DNA of 64,000 nucleotides from Leuconostoc holzapfelii (GCF_012396485.1 NZ_JAAXPO010000002.1:124001-188000), one strand, 5' to 3'; counted from the stretch's first letter, positions 16,798 through 25,621 are shown. A program made the numbers and translations. Notes: a model not told the origin generated them from the letters alone.

Positions 16798-17654
16798 TAG
16801 TGTTCTCCTTTAAAATAACTGATTGATTTGTTCACTTCGGTTTTGGTGCCATGATACTTAGCTGCAATGTAAGCTTGCGAAGTCTTGTCATGATAAAGTG
16901 TTAATAATTTGCGATAAGTTGAATTATGGCTTTGTTTTTCAGCAGTGGCTAGAATGTTAATATTTGCCTTGGTATGGCTATTGACATGCTCATACGCCAA
17001 CGCGTCTTTTAGCACGTTCAAACCACTGGCTTGAGAAGTGGAGTTAGACATCAAAACGGCCGCAATTTTTGGATCTTTGACAACGCGTCCCCCAGTCGTG
17101 TCATCAATTTCTTGGAATTTAAAATGCTTGGGGTTACTGGTGACTTTTTCTAACCCATCTAACGCCCCAAACCCAGGTGCTAAGGTGATCAACCCATTAT
17201 CAGCTAAGAGCTTTAACCCCCGCGCTTCATCTGCCAAATCCTTGGCAATGGCAATCGTTGCCCCATCTGGCAAGTCTTTCAGCGCATGATAATGGCTCGA
17301 ATAAATCCCCATCGGTTCAAGATAAGTTGTCCCTAAATTGGCTAACTTACCGACTTTGCTGGTTTTGTTAAACGCATCAAAGTAGCCGTAACTTTGGAAA
17401 GCATTCACATCAACTTGCCCTTGCGCCGTGGCTACATTTAACGCCTGCCCATCGGTAAATTCTTTCACCTGAATCTTGAGATGTAATTGTTTTGCTTGCT
17501 TACTCTGTGCTAAATGGCGCCAAATATCGGCATCACTGGTCACCGATCCCACCGTTATCACGTTGGTTGGTTGCTGCTTAACCGTTGCCCAAGTGATGCC
17601 TACGACCAGTATACTCGCTAAAACCAGACTCACCCAAATTTTTTTATGCATCAC
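16797..17654 (-). CDS. metQ: MetQ/NlpA-family methionine ABC transporter substrate-binding protein
   Basis: A 285-aa protein of the NlpA family, which binds methionine for MetNIQ importers. Typical motifs: [44 protein letters not shown] (with ligand-loop character) and [12 protein letters not shown]. The N-terminal segment (about residues 5-23) is hydrophobic but contains no lipobox cysteine, unlike standard MetQ. No metN or metI(transport) genes lie beside it, so it must share a transporter encoded elsewhere. Located inside the T-box-led methionine operon, 19 nt after the MetE-like gene. Confidence 0.9.
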   Translation of the reverse strand: MMHKKIWVSLVLASILVVGITWATVKQQPTNVITVGSVTSDADIWRHLAQSKQAKQLHLKIQVKEFTDGQALNVATAQGQVDVNAFQSYGYFDAFNKTSKVGKLANLGTTYLEPMGIYSSHYHALKDLPDGATIAIAKDLADEARGLKLLADNGLITLAPGFGALDGLEKVTSNPKHFKFQEIDDTTGGRVVKDPKIAAVLMSNSTSQASGLNVLKDALAYEHVNSHTKANINILATAEKQSHNSTYRKLLTLYHDKTSQAYIAAKYHGTKTEVNKSISYFKGEH

Positions 17655-17673
17655 ATGACCTCCAAAATACGCT

Positions 17674-18801
17674 TCAAACGGTCGCTAATTCTTGATCGGC
17701 AATCGTTTTAATCAGCGCCAACTTGCGCCATTGATCAGGAATCGTTAAGATATTGCCCTCTTCCGTTGATGAAAAACCACATTGGGTTGATAAGGCCAAT
17801 TGTGCTTTGGGCACGTATTGCGCCGCTTCATTAATCCGAGCAACCACCTCATCAACGGCCTCTAAATCTGCCGACTTAGACGTGAATAAGCCCAACACAA
17901 TTTCAACATTTGGTCGCCCATTGTAAATGTCTGCTAACGGCCCAAAATCACCGGAACGTTCATTGTCATATTCGAGGAAGAACGCATCGTAATTTAACTG
18001 ACCCAAATATTTGGCAACAGGTTCATAACCCCCTTCAAAAAGGTAGGTTGATTTAAAGTTACCGCGGCAAATATGGGTGGATAGCTTCAAGTCGTCTGGT
18101 AGGCCGGCCAACGCTTTGTTAATGACATAGACATCATCTTGAGCCGTTTGCTCAAACGGTGCGCGTGTAGCCGGATCATCTGCATGGGCATTCAACTGCG
18201 CAATCAGATAGGCCCAAGTCGTATCATCTAATTGAATATAGCGGGCCCCCAAGTCATAGAAATGTTGGAGCGTATCGTGATAGGCTTGGGCCAAATCGTC
18301 CAAAAACGCTTGCCACGTTGGATAGTAATCTGACCAGCCATCCGAACGCTGGTCGCGATTAATAATCAGACTCGGTGACGGAATCGTGACTTTTGGTTCC
18401 ACACCTTCAGGGACAAGCGATTGAAGGTATTTGAAATCATCAAAAAACGGATGGTTCAAGTTCGCATGCACAGGGCCGTTCAAGCGAATATTAGTCGAAC
18501 GGGTCTTTTCACCGTGAAATTTATACGACGCTGCTTGATCGTAAAATTCAAACCCACCAAGTTGGCCCAAAAAGTCTAAATGCCACCATGACCGGTTAAA
18601 TTCACCATCTGTCACTGCCGACAAACCGGCTGCTACTTGGGCGTCAACTAATTCTTTAATCGCGGCGTGCTGCACCTGCAAAAGCGCCTCTTTAGTGATT
18701 TCGCCTTGAGCGTATTGCTCACGCGCTGTTTTCAACGCGTCTGGTCGTAAATAGGACCCGACTTGATCAAAATGGTAGTGTAATTTCTGAGCTGTTGTCA
18801 T
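17674..18801 (-). CDS. MetE-like cobalamin-independent methionine synthase family protein (first copy)
   Basis: A 375-aa paralogue of the protein at 15.0-16.1 kb. It shares FDQVGSYLRPDALKTAR at the N-terminus, LSTHICRGNFKSTYL and LALSTQCGFSSTEEGN with the expected zinc-binding His and Cys. Probably transfers a methyl group to homocysteine. The start overlaps the metC stop by 4 nt (ATGA type), so it is translationally coupled. The two copies differ enough (for example the extra DQRSDGWSDYYPTW insert here) that they probably use different methyl donors or are expressed differently. Confidence 0.88.
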   Translation of the reverse strand: MTTAQKLHYHFDQVGSYLRPDALKTAREQYAQGEITKEALLQVQHAAIKELVDAQVAAGLSAVTDGEFNRSWWHLDFLGQLGGFEFYDQAASYKFHGEKTRSTNIRLNGPVHANLNHPFFDDFKYLQSLVPEGVEPKVTIPSPSLIINRDQRSDGWSDYYPTWQAFLDDLAQAYHDTLQHFYDLGARYIQLDDTTWAYLIAQLNAHADDPATRAPFEQTAQDDVYVINKALAGLPDDLKLSTHICRGNFKSTYLFEGGYEPVAKYLGQLNYDAFFLEYDNERSGDFGPLADIYNGRPNVEIVLGLFTSKSADLEAVDEVVARINEAAQYVPKAQLALSTQCGFSSTEEGNILTIPDQWRKLALIKTIADQELATV

Positions 18802-19961
18802 CTTTTTTCTCCTCTTGCTGATTCAATTTGTGCTAGGGCGTGGTCCAAATCTGCAATGAGATCAGCCACGTCTTCTAATCCCACGGAAAACCGTAACAGG
18901 CCTGGGGTAATCCCACTGGCTGCGAGTCCCGCTTCATCCAATTCCGCATGGCTCATCTTGGGCGGATAACTGACAATACTTTCCACCGCGCCTAAACTAA
19001 CGGAAAACACCGGAATTTTTAAGGCGGCGACCACTTTTTTGGCGTTGGCTTGACTCCCAACATCAAAGCTTAACACCGCTCCCCCGCTGGTGGCTTGTTT
19101 TGCATGAATCGCATGCCCTGGATGGGTTGCCAGCCCAGGATACAATACGCGGGTGACCTTAGGATGTTGGGCTAAATGTTGGGCAATCGCTAACGCGGAC
19201 TGGCTCGACTGTGCTAGCCGAACCCCCAACGTTTTAATCCCGCGTAATAACAGCCAAGTGTCTAACACGCCTAGCGTCGCGCCGACCGCATTTTGAATAA
19301 AGTAAATCCGCTCAGCTAGTTGCTGATCTTTCACCACCACCGCGCCGGCCAAAATATCAGAGTGTCCCGCCAGAAACTTGGTAGCCGAATGCACCACGAT
19401 ATCCACGCCTAGGTCCAAAGGTTTTTGGAAAAATGGCGACATGAACGTGTTGTCAGCAATTGTTAACACCTGATGTTGCTTGGCTAGTGCCACAATCGCC
19501 GCAATATCTGTGATTTGTAGTACTGGATTAGAGGGCGTTTCAATGTATAGCGCTTTGGTAGCTGGCGTTATCACCGCAGCCACCGCGGCCACATCGCTAA
19601 AATCAACAAACGTATGGGTAATCCCCCAGCGGGGCAAAATGTCTTCTAGTACCCGAAAAGTCCCGCCATAAACGTGCTTGCTCACCACGAGATGATCCCC
19701 TGCCGATAAGGTAAATAACACGCTGCTGATGGCAGCCATCCCCGTACTAAATAAAAAGCCCTGCGTGCCGTGTTCCAATTTGGCAATGGCAGCTTCGCCA
19801 GCTTCACGGGTGGGATTGCCAGACCGGGCATAATCAAAATGACCAAACGTCTCAAATGACGCTTGATGAAACGTCGAACTCAACTGAATCGGTGTATTAA
19901 TCGCCCCTGATAACGGATCATGTGTTGTCGCAGCTTGAATTAAATCTGTCCAATCACTCAT
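18798..19961 (-). CDS. metC: cystathionine beta-lyase (Cys/Met metabolism PLP enzyme)
   Basis: PLP enzyme that cleaves cystathionine to homocysteine, pyruvate and ammonia. The PLP lysine is in VVHSATKFLAGHSDILAG. The N-terminus (PIQLSSTFHQASFETFGHFDYARSG) follows Bacillus MetC rather than MetI. The 387-aa length is normal. It overlaps its neighbours on both sides (4 nt each), between the metI-like and MetE-like genes, so it acts in the same transsulfuration path: O-acylhomoserine to cystathionine to homocysteine to methionine. Confidence 0.92.
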   Translation of the reverse strand: MSDWTDLIQAATTHDPLSGAINTPIQLSSTFHQASFETFGHFDYARSGNPTREAGEAAIAKLEHGTQGFLFSTGMAAISSVLFTLSAGDHLVVSKHVYGGTFRVLEDILPRWGITHTFVDFSDVAAVAAVITPATKALYIETPSNPVLQITDIAAIVALAKQHQVLTIADNTFMSPFFQKPLDLGVDIVVHSATKFLAGHSDILAGAVVVKDQQLAERIYFIQNAVGATLGVLDTWLLLRGIKTLGVRLAQSSQSALAIAQHLAQHPKVTRVLYPGLATHPGHAIHAKQATSGGAVLSFDVGSQANAKKVVAALKIPVFSVSLGAVESIVSYPPKMSHAELDEAGLAASGITPGLLRFSVGLEDVADLIADLDHALAQIESARGEKR

Positions 19962-21067
19962 TTTTTCGCTCCTTCAATGGCTTGGACTAAGTCTTGCAAT
20001 AAGTCCGTTTTATCTTCCAGCCCAGCACTTAACCGAACTAACTGATCCGAAATCCCTAACGCGTCGCGCTGCGCTTGGCTCATATCATGATGTGTTTGCA
20101 CTGCGGGGATGGTAATGAGTGTTTCTGGCCCACCAAGGCTTTCGGCAAACGAGCCAATTTTTAAACCTTGCAAAAACTGGTCCACATCATACCCATCCGC
20201 CAGATAAAAACTCACCATCCCGCCAACGCCAGCATATAAGACTTTTTCCACACCCGGCACAGTTTGTAAGGCATCAGCCAAAAACGCACCGTTTTCGTGA
20301 TGCCGCGCCATGCGCAAATGCAACGTTTTTAAGCTACGTAACAATAACCATGCACTGAAAGGATCTAATACTTGCCCACGGGTCACCAAACTGGCGGCTA
20401 ATTGTTCGGCCAGCACGTGTTGATTCGTCACAACCGCGCCAGCCAAAATATCATTGTGCCCCCCTAAGTATTTCGTCGCCGAGTGGACAACCACATCAGC
20501 CCCAAGCGTTAAAGGTTGTTGAAAAATCGGCGTTAAAAAGGTGTTATCCACCGCCATGACAATATCTGGTCGGACGGCTTTGACTGCTTGACTGAGTGCT
20601 TGAATGTCGGTGATTTTCATGGTTGGATTAGAAGGTGTCTCCAGCCAGATCAGCTTCGTTTCTGGCTGAATGTGTGTCAAAAAGTCCTCTAAATCACGAC
20701 ACGCGGTGTAACGCACCCCACTGTGATCCACCAAATCATCAAAGTAACGGAAAGTCCCACCATATAAATCATCACTGGTTAAAAAATGATCCCCAGGTCG
20801 CAACAACGTGGCAAACACCAGATCAATCGCCGCCATGCCCGAACTGGTGGCAAAGCCTTGAACCCCTTGTTCCAAACGGGCCAATTGTTCTTCTAACACT
20901 TGTCGGGTCGGGGTGCTGAGACGGGCATAGTCAAAACCCGTTGACTCGCCTAATCCTGGGTGCCGATAGGCGGTTGAAAAGTATAGCGGTGTGGCGACTG
21001 CGCCAGTTTTCTCATCATCCGTTCCGTTGCCCCCTTGGGCTAATAAGGTATCAATCGTTGTTGTCAT
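19958..21067 (-). CDS. metI: cystathionine gamma-synthase / O-acetylhomoserine (thiol)-lyase-type PLP enzyme
   Basis: PLP enzyme that joins cysteine (or sulfide) to activated homoserine. The pyridoxal lysine is in VVHSATKYLGGHNDILAG. The N-terminal pattern STAYRHPGLGESTGFDYAR is the one I know from Bacillus MetI. 369 aa, normal. It is 20 nt downstream of metA, whose product is its substrate, and overlaps metC. MetI and MetC type enzymes are easily confused by homology; order and N-termini support this assignment. Confidence 0.9.
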   Translation of the reverse strand: MTTTIDTLLAQGGNGTDDEKTGAVATPLYFSTAYRHPGLGESTGFDYARLSTPTRQVLEEQLARLEQGVQGFATSSGMAAIDLVFATLLRPGDHFLTSDDLYGGTFRYFDDLVDHSGVRYTACRDLEDFLTHIQPETKLIWLETPSNPTMKITDIQALSQAVKAVRPDIVMAVDNTFLTPIFQQPLTLGADVVVHSATKYLGGHNDILAGAVVTNQHVLAEQLAASLVTRGQVLDPFSAWLLLRSLKTLHLRMARHHENGAFLADALQTVPGVEKVLYAGVGGMVSFYLADGYDVDQFLQGLKIGSFAESLGGPETLITIPAVQTHHDMSQAQRDALGISDQLVRLSAGLEDKTDLLQDLVQAIEGAKK

Positions 21068-21087
21068 GTGTACTCCTCTAAAATATT

Positions 21088-21969
21088 TTATACTGGCATG
21101 GCTGGGATAAGCTCAACGACCGCCGGCCGCCGAGCTTGTTTTAGTAGCAAATACCCCCAATTCTTGAAAAACTGCCCCGCCGCAGTTGCCCAGGCATTGA
21201 CCGGTTCCCCAGCTTGATAATAGTTTTCTGGGGGTAGCGTTGGCTGACCCGCTTGCTGGTCGCGTAAAAATTCATCGTGTAAGGTGTGGGTCGCATACTC
21301 TAAATGTCCGGTCACATACGTTGTGCGTTTTGTGTCGTCGCGTAAAATGAACGCACCCACGCGGTCATCACCAGCGACTTTTAACCGCTGCGCCACCGCC
21401 CGATTTGGAATGGTAAAATACCGCGAATGTGGCATGGCAAAATCAGTCATCTGCGCTAATAAGGGATGGGTTGGGCCAAATGTTGGCTGATGATGGTAGA
21501 CGCCAAAAATTTTGTCCTTCACGTGCCGAACGGGAAAGTTACGTTCGACATACCCGGCCCCATACGCTGCCCAGCAAGTTAATAAACTTTCTTTCACATG
21601 CGTGTGTCGCCAAGCCAGTAGTTGCTGAAACTCATCCCAGTAGTCAATCGCCGCCACTTTTTCCTGGTCAACCGGCGCACCAGTCACAATTAAGCCATCA
21701 AATTGCCGCTGCCAAATGTCAGCCAACGTCACATAATTTTTTTCAATCAACTCACGGTCGTGCTTAATCACGTGCGTGGCTGGCACGGCAAACGTCAGCC
21801 GCACATTAAAAGGTAACTGCGCCAAGAGTTGCGCAAATTGTTGTTCTGTTTGCTGGCGATTAGGCATTAAATTCACTAATAAAATTGTCACAGTGGGTTG
21901 TAACACACGATATTGTCCTAGAATCAATTGTTCTTGTCGCAATAACCCATTTTGTAAAATCACACTCAT
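21088..21969 (-). CDS. metA: homoserine O-acyltransferase MetA
   Basis: First step of methionine synthesis: acylation of homoserine. The catalytic cysteine is in LLTCWAAYGAGYV (about residue 141); the Glu/His region is VTGHLEYATHTLHDEF. The 293-aa length is slightly short. At the acyl-donor position after GAP (residues near 111) the sequence is VTGAPVDQEKV, with Asp where acetyl-type enzymes have Glu and succinyl-type have Gly. Acetyl donor is more likely, by charge. First gene of the operon, directly after the Met T-box. Confidence 0.95.
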   Translation of the reverse strand: MSVILQNGLLRQEQLILGQYRVLQPTVTILLVNLMPNRQQTEQQFAQLLAQLPFNVRLTFAVPATHVIKHDRELIEKNYVTLADIWQRQFDGLIVTGAPVDQEKVAAIDYWDEFQQLLAWRHTHVKESLLTCWAAYGAGYVERNFPVRHVKDKIFGVYHHQPTFGPTHPLLAQMTDFAMPHSRYFTIPNRAVAQRLKVAGDDRVGAFILRDDTKRTTYVTGHLEYATHTLHDEFLRDQQAGQPTLPPENYYQAGEPVNAWATAAGQFFKNWGYLLLKQARRPAVVELIPAMPV

Positions 21970-21992
21970 TTTGGCCCTCGCTTTTTAACCAA

Positions 21993-22320
21993 TAAAAAAA
22001 TCCCGCAGTCTAACATTAGACTACGGGACGTGAAAATGACGCGTTACCACCCGGTGTTCATGTAGGGCTCTCGCACCCACACCTTAAACGTACGCCCGCC
22101 AAGTGTCGTCGAGAACATCTGTGACACCCTTTAGGTTATACGTTGTGCGTTAACGAGCACCACCGACTTCAACTTACCGCGCCACACAAATGGGTGCCCG
22201 CTTGCTCGTCTCTGTAACCACTCCAAGACCATTTTCCAACGGATATTTTACCGACTTCCACCAGCCATCGGCTCTCTGATTAAAATATCAGGCTGTACTT
22301 ATCTCTTCAACGTTTATGTT
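21993..22320 (-). promoter_or_regulatory. T-box riboswitch, methionine specific
   Basis: A T-box leader that senses uncharged tRNA and controls the met operon. Features on the minus strand: the stem I signature (AGAGAGCCGATGG, then GGTGGAAGTCGG) near 22285-22250; a specifier ATG (22232-22230) in the context GGAAAATGGTCTTGGAGTGG, reading methionine followed by a purine; the conserved T-box GGGTGGTAACGCG at about 22053-22041; and a terminator hairpin TCCCGTAGTCTAA / TTAGACTGCGGGA (22028-22001) followed by seven T. The arrangement fits transcription attenuation, with uncharged tRNA-Met allowing readthrough. Confidence 0.95.
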
Positions 22321-22326
22321 GTCATT

Positions 22327-22355
22327 ACTATAACTTTTATTCTGTGAGTTGTCAA
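22327..22355 (-). promoter_or_regulatory. promoter of the methionine operon
   Basis: Minus strand: consensus -35 TTGACA (22355-22350), 17-bp spacer, -10 TATAGT (22332-22327), right before the T-box leader. Confidence 0.85.
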
Positions 22356-22420
22356 TAGATTTCAAATTTATTTTTTATTTAACTCACAAAAACATCATTT
22401 AAGTAACATAAACAAAACAA

Positions 22421-22449
22421 TTAACGCTGGCATGTATTTATGGTATACT
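22421..22449 (+). promoter_or_regulatory. promoter of the thioredoxin-like gene
   Basis: TTAACG (22421-22426), 17-bp spacer, TATACT (22444-22449), with a short leader and AGGAG before the gene. Confidence 0.7.
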
Positions 22450-22476
22450 TTTCCAAAATGATTCAGGAGTATGACG

Positions 22477-22809
22477 ATGTACGAACCTACCCATAATACA
22501 GATGCTGTCGTTGAAGAAAACATTAACAACCCAGGACGCAATGTGATGTTCCTGTCGGCTGACTGGTGTGGCGACTGCCGTGCCATCAAGCCATTTGTTC
22601 AAAACATTAAAGATACAGTAAGCCAATCAGCTCATTGGTTTGATGCTGACCGTGATGAGAACTTAGCTGTCGCCACAAAGTATAACATGCGAGGAATTCC
22701 TTCATTTGTCCTATTTGAAGATGGGCAAGAAGTTTCCCGCATTGGCCACGGCGAACGACTCACACCCCAGCAAGTATTAGATTGGTATGAAAGTACGCAA
22801 AACGCATAA
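22477..22809 (+). CDS. thioredoxin-family protein
   Basis: An approximately 110-aa thioredoxin-fold protein with the active site SADWCGDCRAIKP (CGDC instead of CGPC) and the cis-proline region MRGIPSFVLFEDG. It probably reduces disulfides or a specific partner. I take the second ATG (22477) because it is 7 nt from the AGGAG; the first ATG (22471) is only 1 nt away. It is transcribed divergently from the methionine operon and stands alone with its own promoter and terminator. The CGDC motif suggests a redox potential differing from classical TrxA. Confidence 0.88.
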   Translation: MYEPTHNTDAVVEENINNPGRNVMFLSADWCGDCRAIKPFVQNIKDTVSQSAHWFDADRDENLAVATKYNMRGIPSFVLFEDGQEVSRIGHGERLTPQQVLDWYESTQNA

Positions 22810-22840
22810 AAAGCGCTGTCGAGGTGACAGCGCTTTTTTT
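22808..22840. terminator. bidirectional terminator after the thioredoxin-like gene
   Basis: Stem AAAGCGCTGTC / GACAGCGCTTT with T-runs on both strands, between two convergent genes. Confidence 0.9.
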
Positions 22841-23231
22841 ACTCTGACAAAATTTGGCAGAATTCGATGATTTCTTGATTCGGGCCTAAAATATTGAAAT
22901 AGCGAATCCCATGTTGCCAAAAAGTGGGAATGCTTTGAATCTCCTGATCGATTAACTCAAAACCCGCTGCTTTAACAGCCGCAAAGGCTTTCGTCACATC
23001 AGTCGCATCTAACGAGATATGGTTAATTGCGCCGGCATGTCCGACTGGGTCACCTTCCCATGTTTCAATCACTAGATTGTCTAATTTAAGAAAGGCACAG
23101 CGACTGTCGCCGTTGGAAAATAGCCCCGTTTGCTGAAAGCCTAACGCCTCATAAAACGCGATTGTCGCCGTAAGATCGTTGGTTGGAATACCCGCATGTT
23201 GAATCCCTGTCACATAATCTTGAATTGCCAT
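22839..23231 (-). CDS. VOC-family (glyoxalase/bleomycin-resistance-like) protein
   Basis: About 130 residues with the paired beta-alpha-beta-beta-beta units of the vicinal oxygen chelate fold: GIQHAGIPTNDLTATIAFYEALGF and INHISLDATDVTKAFAAVKAAG. His, His and Glu metal-ligand candidates are at IQHAG, NHISL and IIEF. The start is the ATG at 23231, 6 nt from GGAG (an adjacent ATG at 23234 is also possible). It is 20-23 nt downstream of the fucose-permease-like gene, so it is likely in its operon and could be an epimerase or lyase acting on a sugar intermediate, but function is unknown. Confidence 0.82.
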   Translation of the reverse strand: MAIQDYVTGIQHAGIPTNDLTATIAFYEALGFQQTGLFSNGDSRCAFLKLDNLVIETWEGDPVGHAGAINHISLDATDVTKAFAAVKAAGFELIDQEIQSIPTFWQHGIRYFNILGPNQEIIEFCQILSE

Positions 23232-23253
23232 CATAGTCTCCTTTAAATTTGAA

Positions 23254-24585
23254 TTACTCAATGTCGTGCTTAATTTCTGTCGCAAAGTAATAGCTGACCA
23301 AAGCAAAGGCAATGGCTGGCACAATAAATGATAATTGCATTGAACCCACGGCATCAGACACAACCCCTTGGATTGCAGGGACAACTGCGCCACCAACAAT
23401 CGCCATCACCAAGATAGCACCGGCTGTTTCGGTATGACGCTTATCTGTGACGTTGTCTAATGTGTGGGCGTAAATGGTTGGCCATTGTGGGCCAAAGAAG
23501 AAGCTCGCACCAACCGCTGCATAAACGGCGATCATACCCGGTGCAAACGTAGCTAACAACAAAGCAATTGTGCCGAGAATTGAATAGCCTGTTAGCACTT
23601 GGGTAGGCTTAATTTGCGTAAATAGCCAGGTTGCAACCACTTTACCCAAGAAAAAGACCACATACGAATAAATCATAAAGTTAGAAGCCGCAGCATCGGT
23701 AATATGATGATTCAAGTCTAACGCGAGACGAATCGTAAATGACCAGACCGCCGTTTGCATCCCAACGTAAATGAATTGTGCCACGATCCCTTTTTTGAAA
23801 CGATAGTTGTGAGCTAAATAAGCCATTGATTCGCGGAAACTAATTTTGGCTTGTTGGGTGCCGTGCACAATTGGCTTGGCACTTGGCATCTTCGTGACTG
23901 CCAAAACAAGCAGCATCACGACTAACACGAACAAAATATACTTGTAGGGTTGCAGCGTTAATTGGAGCATCTTTTCGCCGTAGGCCAAGCGCTCTGCGCC
24001 CTGCATACCAGCCATCTTTTCAGATAAATTGCCAACCGAACCAAAAATCAAATACTTCCCAAGCAAGATACCCGCAATGCTCCCGATTGGGTTTAGGATT
24101 TGAGAAATATTCAAACGTAAATTCGCGTATTTCTTCGGTCCCATCATTGAGCTATAGGTATCACTGGCTGTTTCTAGGAAAGACAAGCCAATCGCGATGG
24201 CGAAAATAGCCACCAAGAACATCGAATACGTCGCCACACGCGAAGCGGGGAAAAATAGGCCCGCCCCTAAAATATAGGCCACCAGTCCAGTCATAATGGT
24301 CACTTTATAAGACGCTTTACGAATCACAAAGCTTGCCGGAATGGCCACCAAGAAGTACCCACCATAAAAGGCAGACTGCACAAAGGCTGTTGCCGCATCA
24401 TTTAAAGCAAAAACTGTTTTAAACTGTGTAATTAAAATATCATTCAAACTCGCTGCCGTCCCCCAAAGTGGAAACATCAACGACACGATGATAAATTGGA
24501 AAAGTGGTGTTTTTTCGAGATACCCATCAGCCAACTGACCAAAATCTTTATGTTTTTTGGCAACGGCCCCAACTGAATTAATCAT
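23254..24585 (-). CDS. FucP-like MFS sugar:H+ symporter (FHS family)
   Basis: A 443-aa twelve-helix transporter. The pattern PLWGTAASLNDILITQF, then YGGYFLVAIPASFVIRK, and GLSFLETASDTYSSMMG match the fucose:H+ symporter family. L-fucose is the reference substrate, but related members carry glucose, galactose or other sugars, so the substrate here is open. Two cre-like sites around the promoter indicate carbon catabolite repression, which agrees with a role in secondary sugar uptake. Followed by a VOC protein. Confidence 0.88.
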   Translation of the reverse strand: MINSVGAVAKKHKDFGQLADGYLEKTPLFQFIIVSLMFPLWGTAASLNDILITQFKTVFALNDAATAFVQSAFYGGYFLVAIPASFVIRKASYKVTIMTGLVAYILGAGLFFPASRVATYSMFLVAIFAIAIGLSFLETASDTYSSMMGPKKYANLRLNISQILNPIGSIAGILLGKYLIFGSVGNLSEKMAGMQGAERLAYGEKMLQLTLQPYKYILFVLVVMLLVLAVTKMPSAKPIVHGTQQAKISFRESMAYLAHNYRFKKGIVAQFIYVGMQTAVWSFTIRLALDLNHHITDAAASNFMIYSYVVFFLGKVVATWLFTQIKPTQVLTGYSILGTIALLLATFAPGMIAVYAAVGASFFFGPQWPTIYAHTLDNVTDKRHTETAGAILVMAIVGGAVVPAIQGVVSDAVGSMQLSFIVPAIAFALVSYYFATEIKHDIE

Positions 24586-24619
24586 TCATTTTCTCCTATA
24601 ACTGCAATTTGTAATTTTC

Positions 24620-24633
24620 TGTAAGCGCTTTCA
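24620..24633. promoter_or_regulatory. cre site downstream of the fucP-like promoter
   Basis: TGTAAGCGCTTTCA fully matches the cre consensus and lies 8-21 bp past the -10 box. Confidence 0.8.
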
Positions 24634-24640
24634 GGAATTA

Positions 24641-24669
24641 ATAATAACACACCCCATTTACTTTTGAAA
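24641..24669 (-). promoter_or_regulatory. promoter of the fucP-like gene
   Basis: Minus strand: -35 TTTCAA (24669-24664), 17-bp spacer, -10 TATTAT (24646-24641). Confidence 0.6.
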
Positions 24670-24678
24670 GCCCTTTCA
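24665..24678. promoter_or_regulatory. second cre-like site overlapping the -35 box
   Basis: TGAAAGCCCTTTCA matches cre except for the central CG, and covers the -35 of the fucP-like promoter. Confidence 0.55.
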
Positions 24679-24718
24679 TCAACTTGTTATTTGTGCTGTT
24701 ACGCACAAATAAGCGCAT

Positions 24719-24748
24719 AAAAAAGAGCGCCTATCTGGACGCTCTGGT
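24719..24748 (-). terminator. htrA terminator
   Basis: Hairpin AGAGCG / CGCTCT with a 10-nt loop followed by a T-run on the minus strand. Confidence 0.8.
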
Positions 24749-25621
24749 TTACTTTTCAGTTTGTTGGATAAATGTTTGTACGACATCTGATGGAATAGCA
24801 AAACCCATGCCCTCCACACTGGTGCCATCAGTTGACGCAGCAATCTTTGACGAATTAATGCCAACCACCTGGCCTGACAGATTCACAAGTGGGCCACCTG
24901 AATTTCCTGGGTTAATCGCCGCATCAGTTTGAATGACTGTTTCATCACTCATGCCAGTTTCTGCGGCGGTCAGTTGGCGCTTTGGTGCTGAAATAATACC
25001 ACTTGTCATCGAGGTCGCATATTCTGACCCTAATGGCGAGCCAATCGCCAAAACTTGTTGGCCAGATTGCACATTGTCACTTTGGGCAAAGCTGGCTGTT
25101 GTTTGTATGGCAGTTGTTTTAGCTTTGATTAATGCCAAATCTTTATTTTCATCTGTACCGACAATGGTAGCTTTTATCTTATCGCCACTTGCTGTGATGA
25201 GCTGGAGGGCATCAGAATTGGCGACCACGTGGTTGTTGGTAATGATGTAAACATAACCATTGGCAATTTTATAAACAACACCTGAACCTTCAGAAGCCGT
25301 CTGTTCTTGGCCAGAGTCTGCTGACTTTTGTTGTGGCTTCTGACCAAATAGGCCCGCAAAACCATCTGGTGTTTGTGGGGTATCTTTTTGCAAGTTTTGC
25401 ACGGTCACAACAGCATTTTTAACGTGGTTGTAGGCTGTCGTTGCCGCATCTTGGCTCACATACGCTGTGGTTGCAATCGATGCTTGACCAGCAATGTTAG
25501 CAACTTTTTGTGTCGCTGGTTGGCGTTGGAACCATGAATTGGGTTGGGTACCAGAATAAACGACGCCACCGCCGACAAGGGCTGCGACTGCCGCAACAGA
25601 GATAAGCGCATGTTTCATCAT
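24749..25621 (-). CDS. htrA: HtrA-like surface serine protease lacking a PDZ domain
   Basis: A trypsin-fold quality-control protease tethered by an N-terminal helix (about residues 4-22). The triad is visible: His in YIITNNHVVANSD, Asp in NKDLALIKAK, Ser in NPGNSGGPLVNLSG. The substrate loop MGFAIPSDVVQTF is present. The protein ends at 290 aa right there (VQTFIQQTEK), whereas usual HtrA proteins of this group run to roughly 400 aa with a C-terminal PDZ domain. A proper terminator follows, so the short form looks stable. It lies 49 nt after the histidine kinase gene, consistent with Cia-type control. Confidence 0.93.
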   Translation of the reverse strand: MMKHALISVAAVAALVGGGVVYSGTQPNSWFQRQPATQKVANIAGQASIATTAYVSQDAATTAYNHVKNAVVTVQNLQKDTPQTPDGFAGLFGQKPQQKSADSGQEQTASEGSGVVYKIANGYVYIITNNHVVANSDALQLITASGDKIKATIVGTDENKDLALIKAKTTAIQTTASFAQSDNVQSGQQVLAIGSPLGSEYATSMTSGIISAPKRQLTAAETGMSDETVIQTDAAINPGNSGGPLVNLSGQVVGINSSKIAASTDGTSVEGMGFAIPSDVVQTFIQQTEK

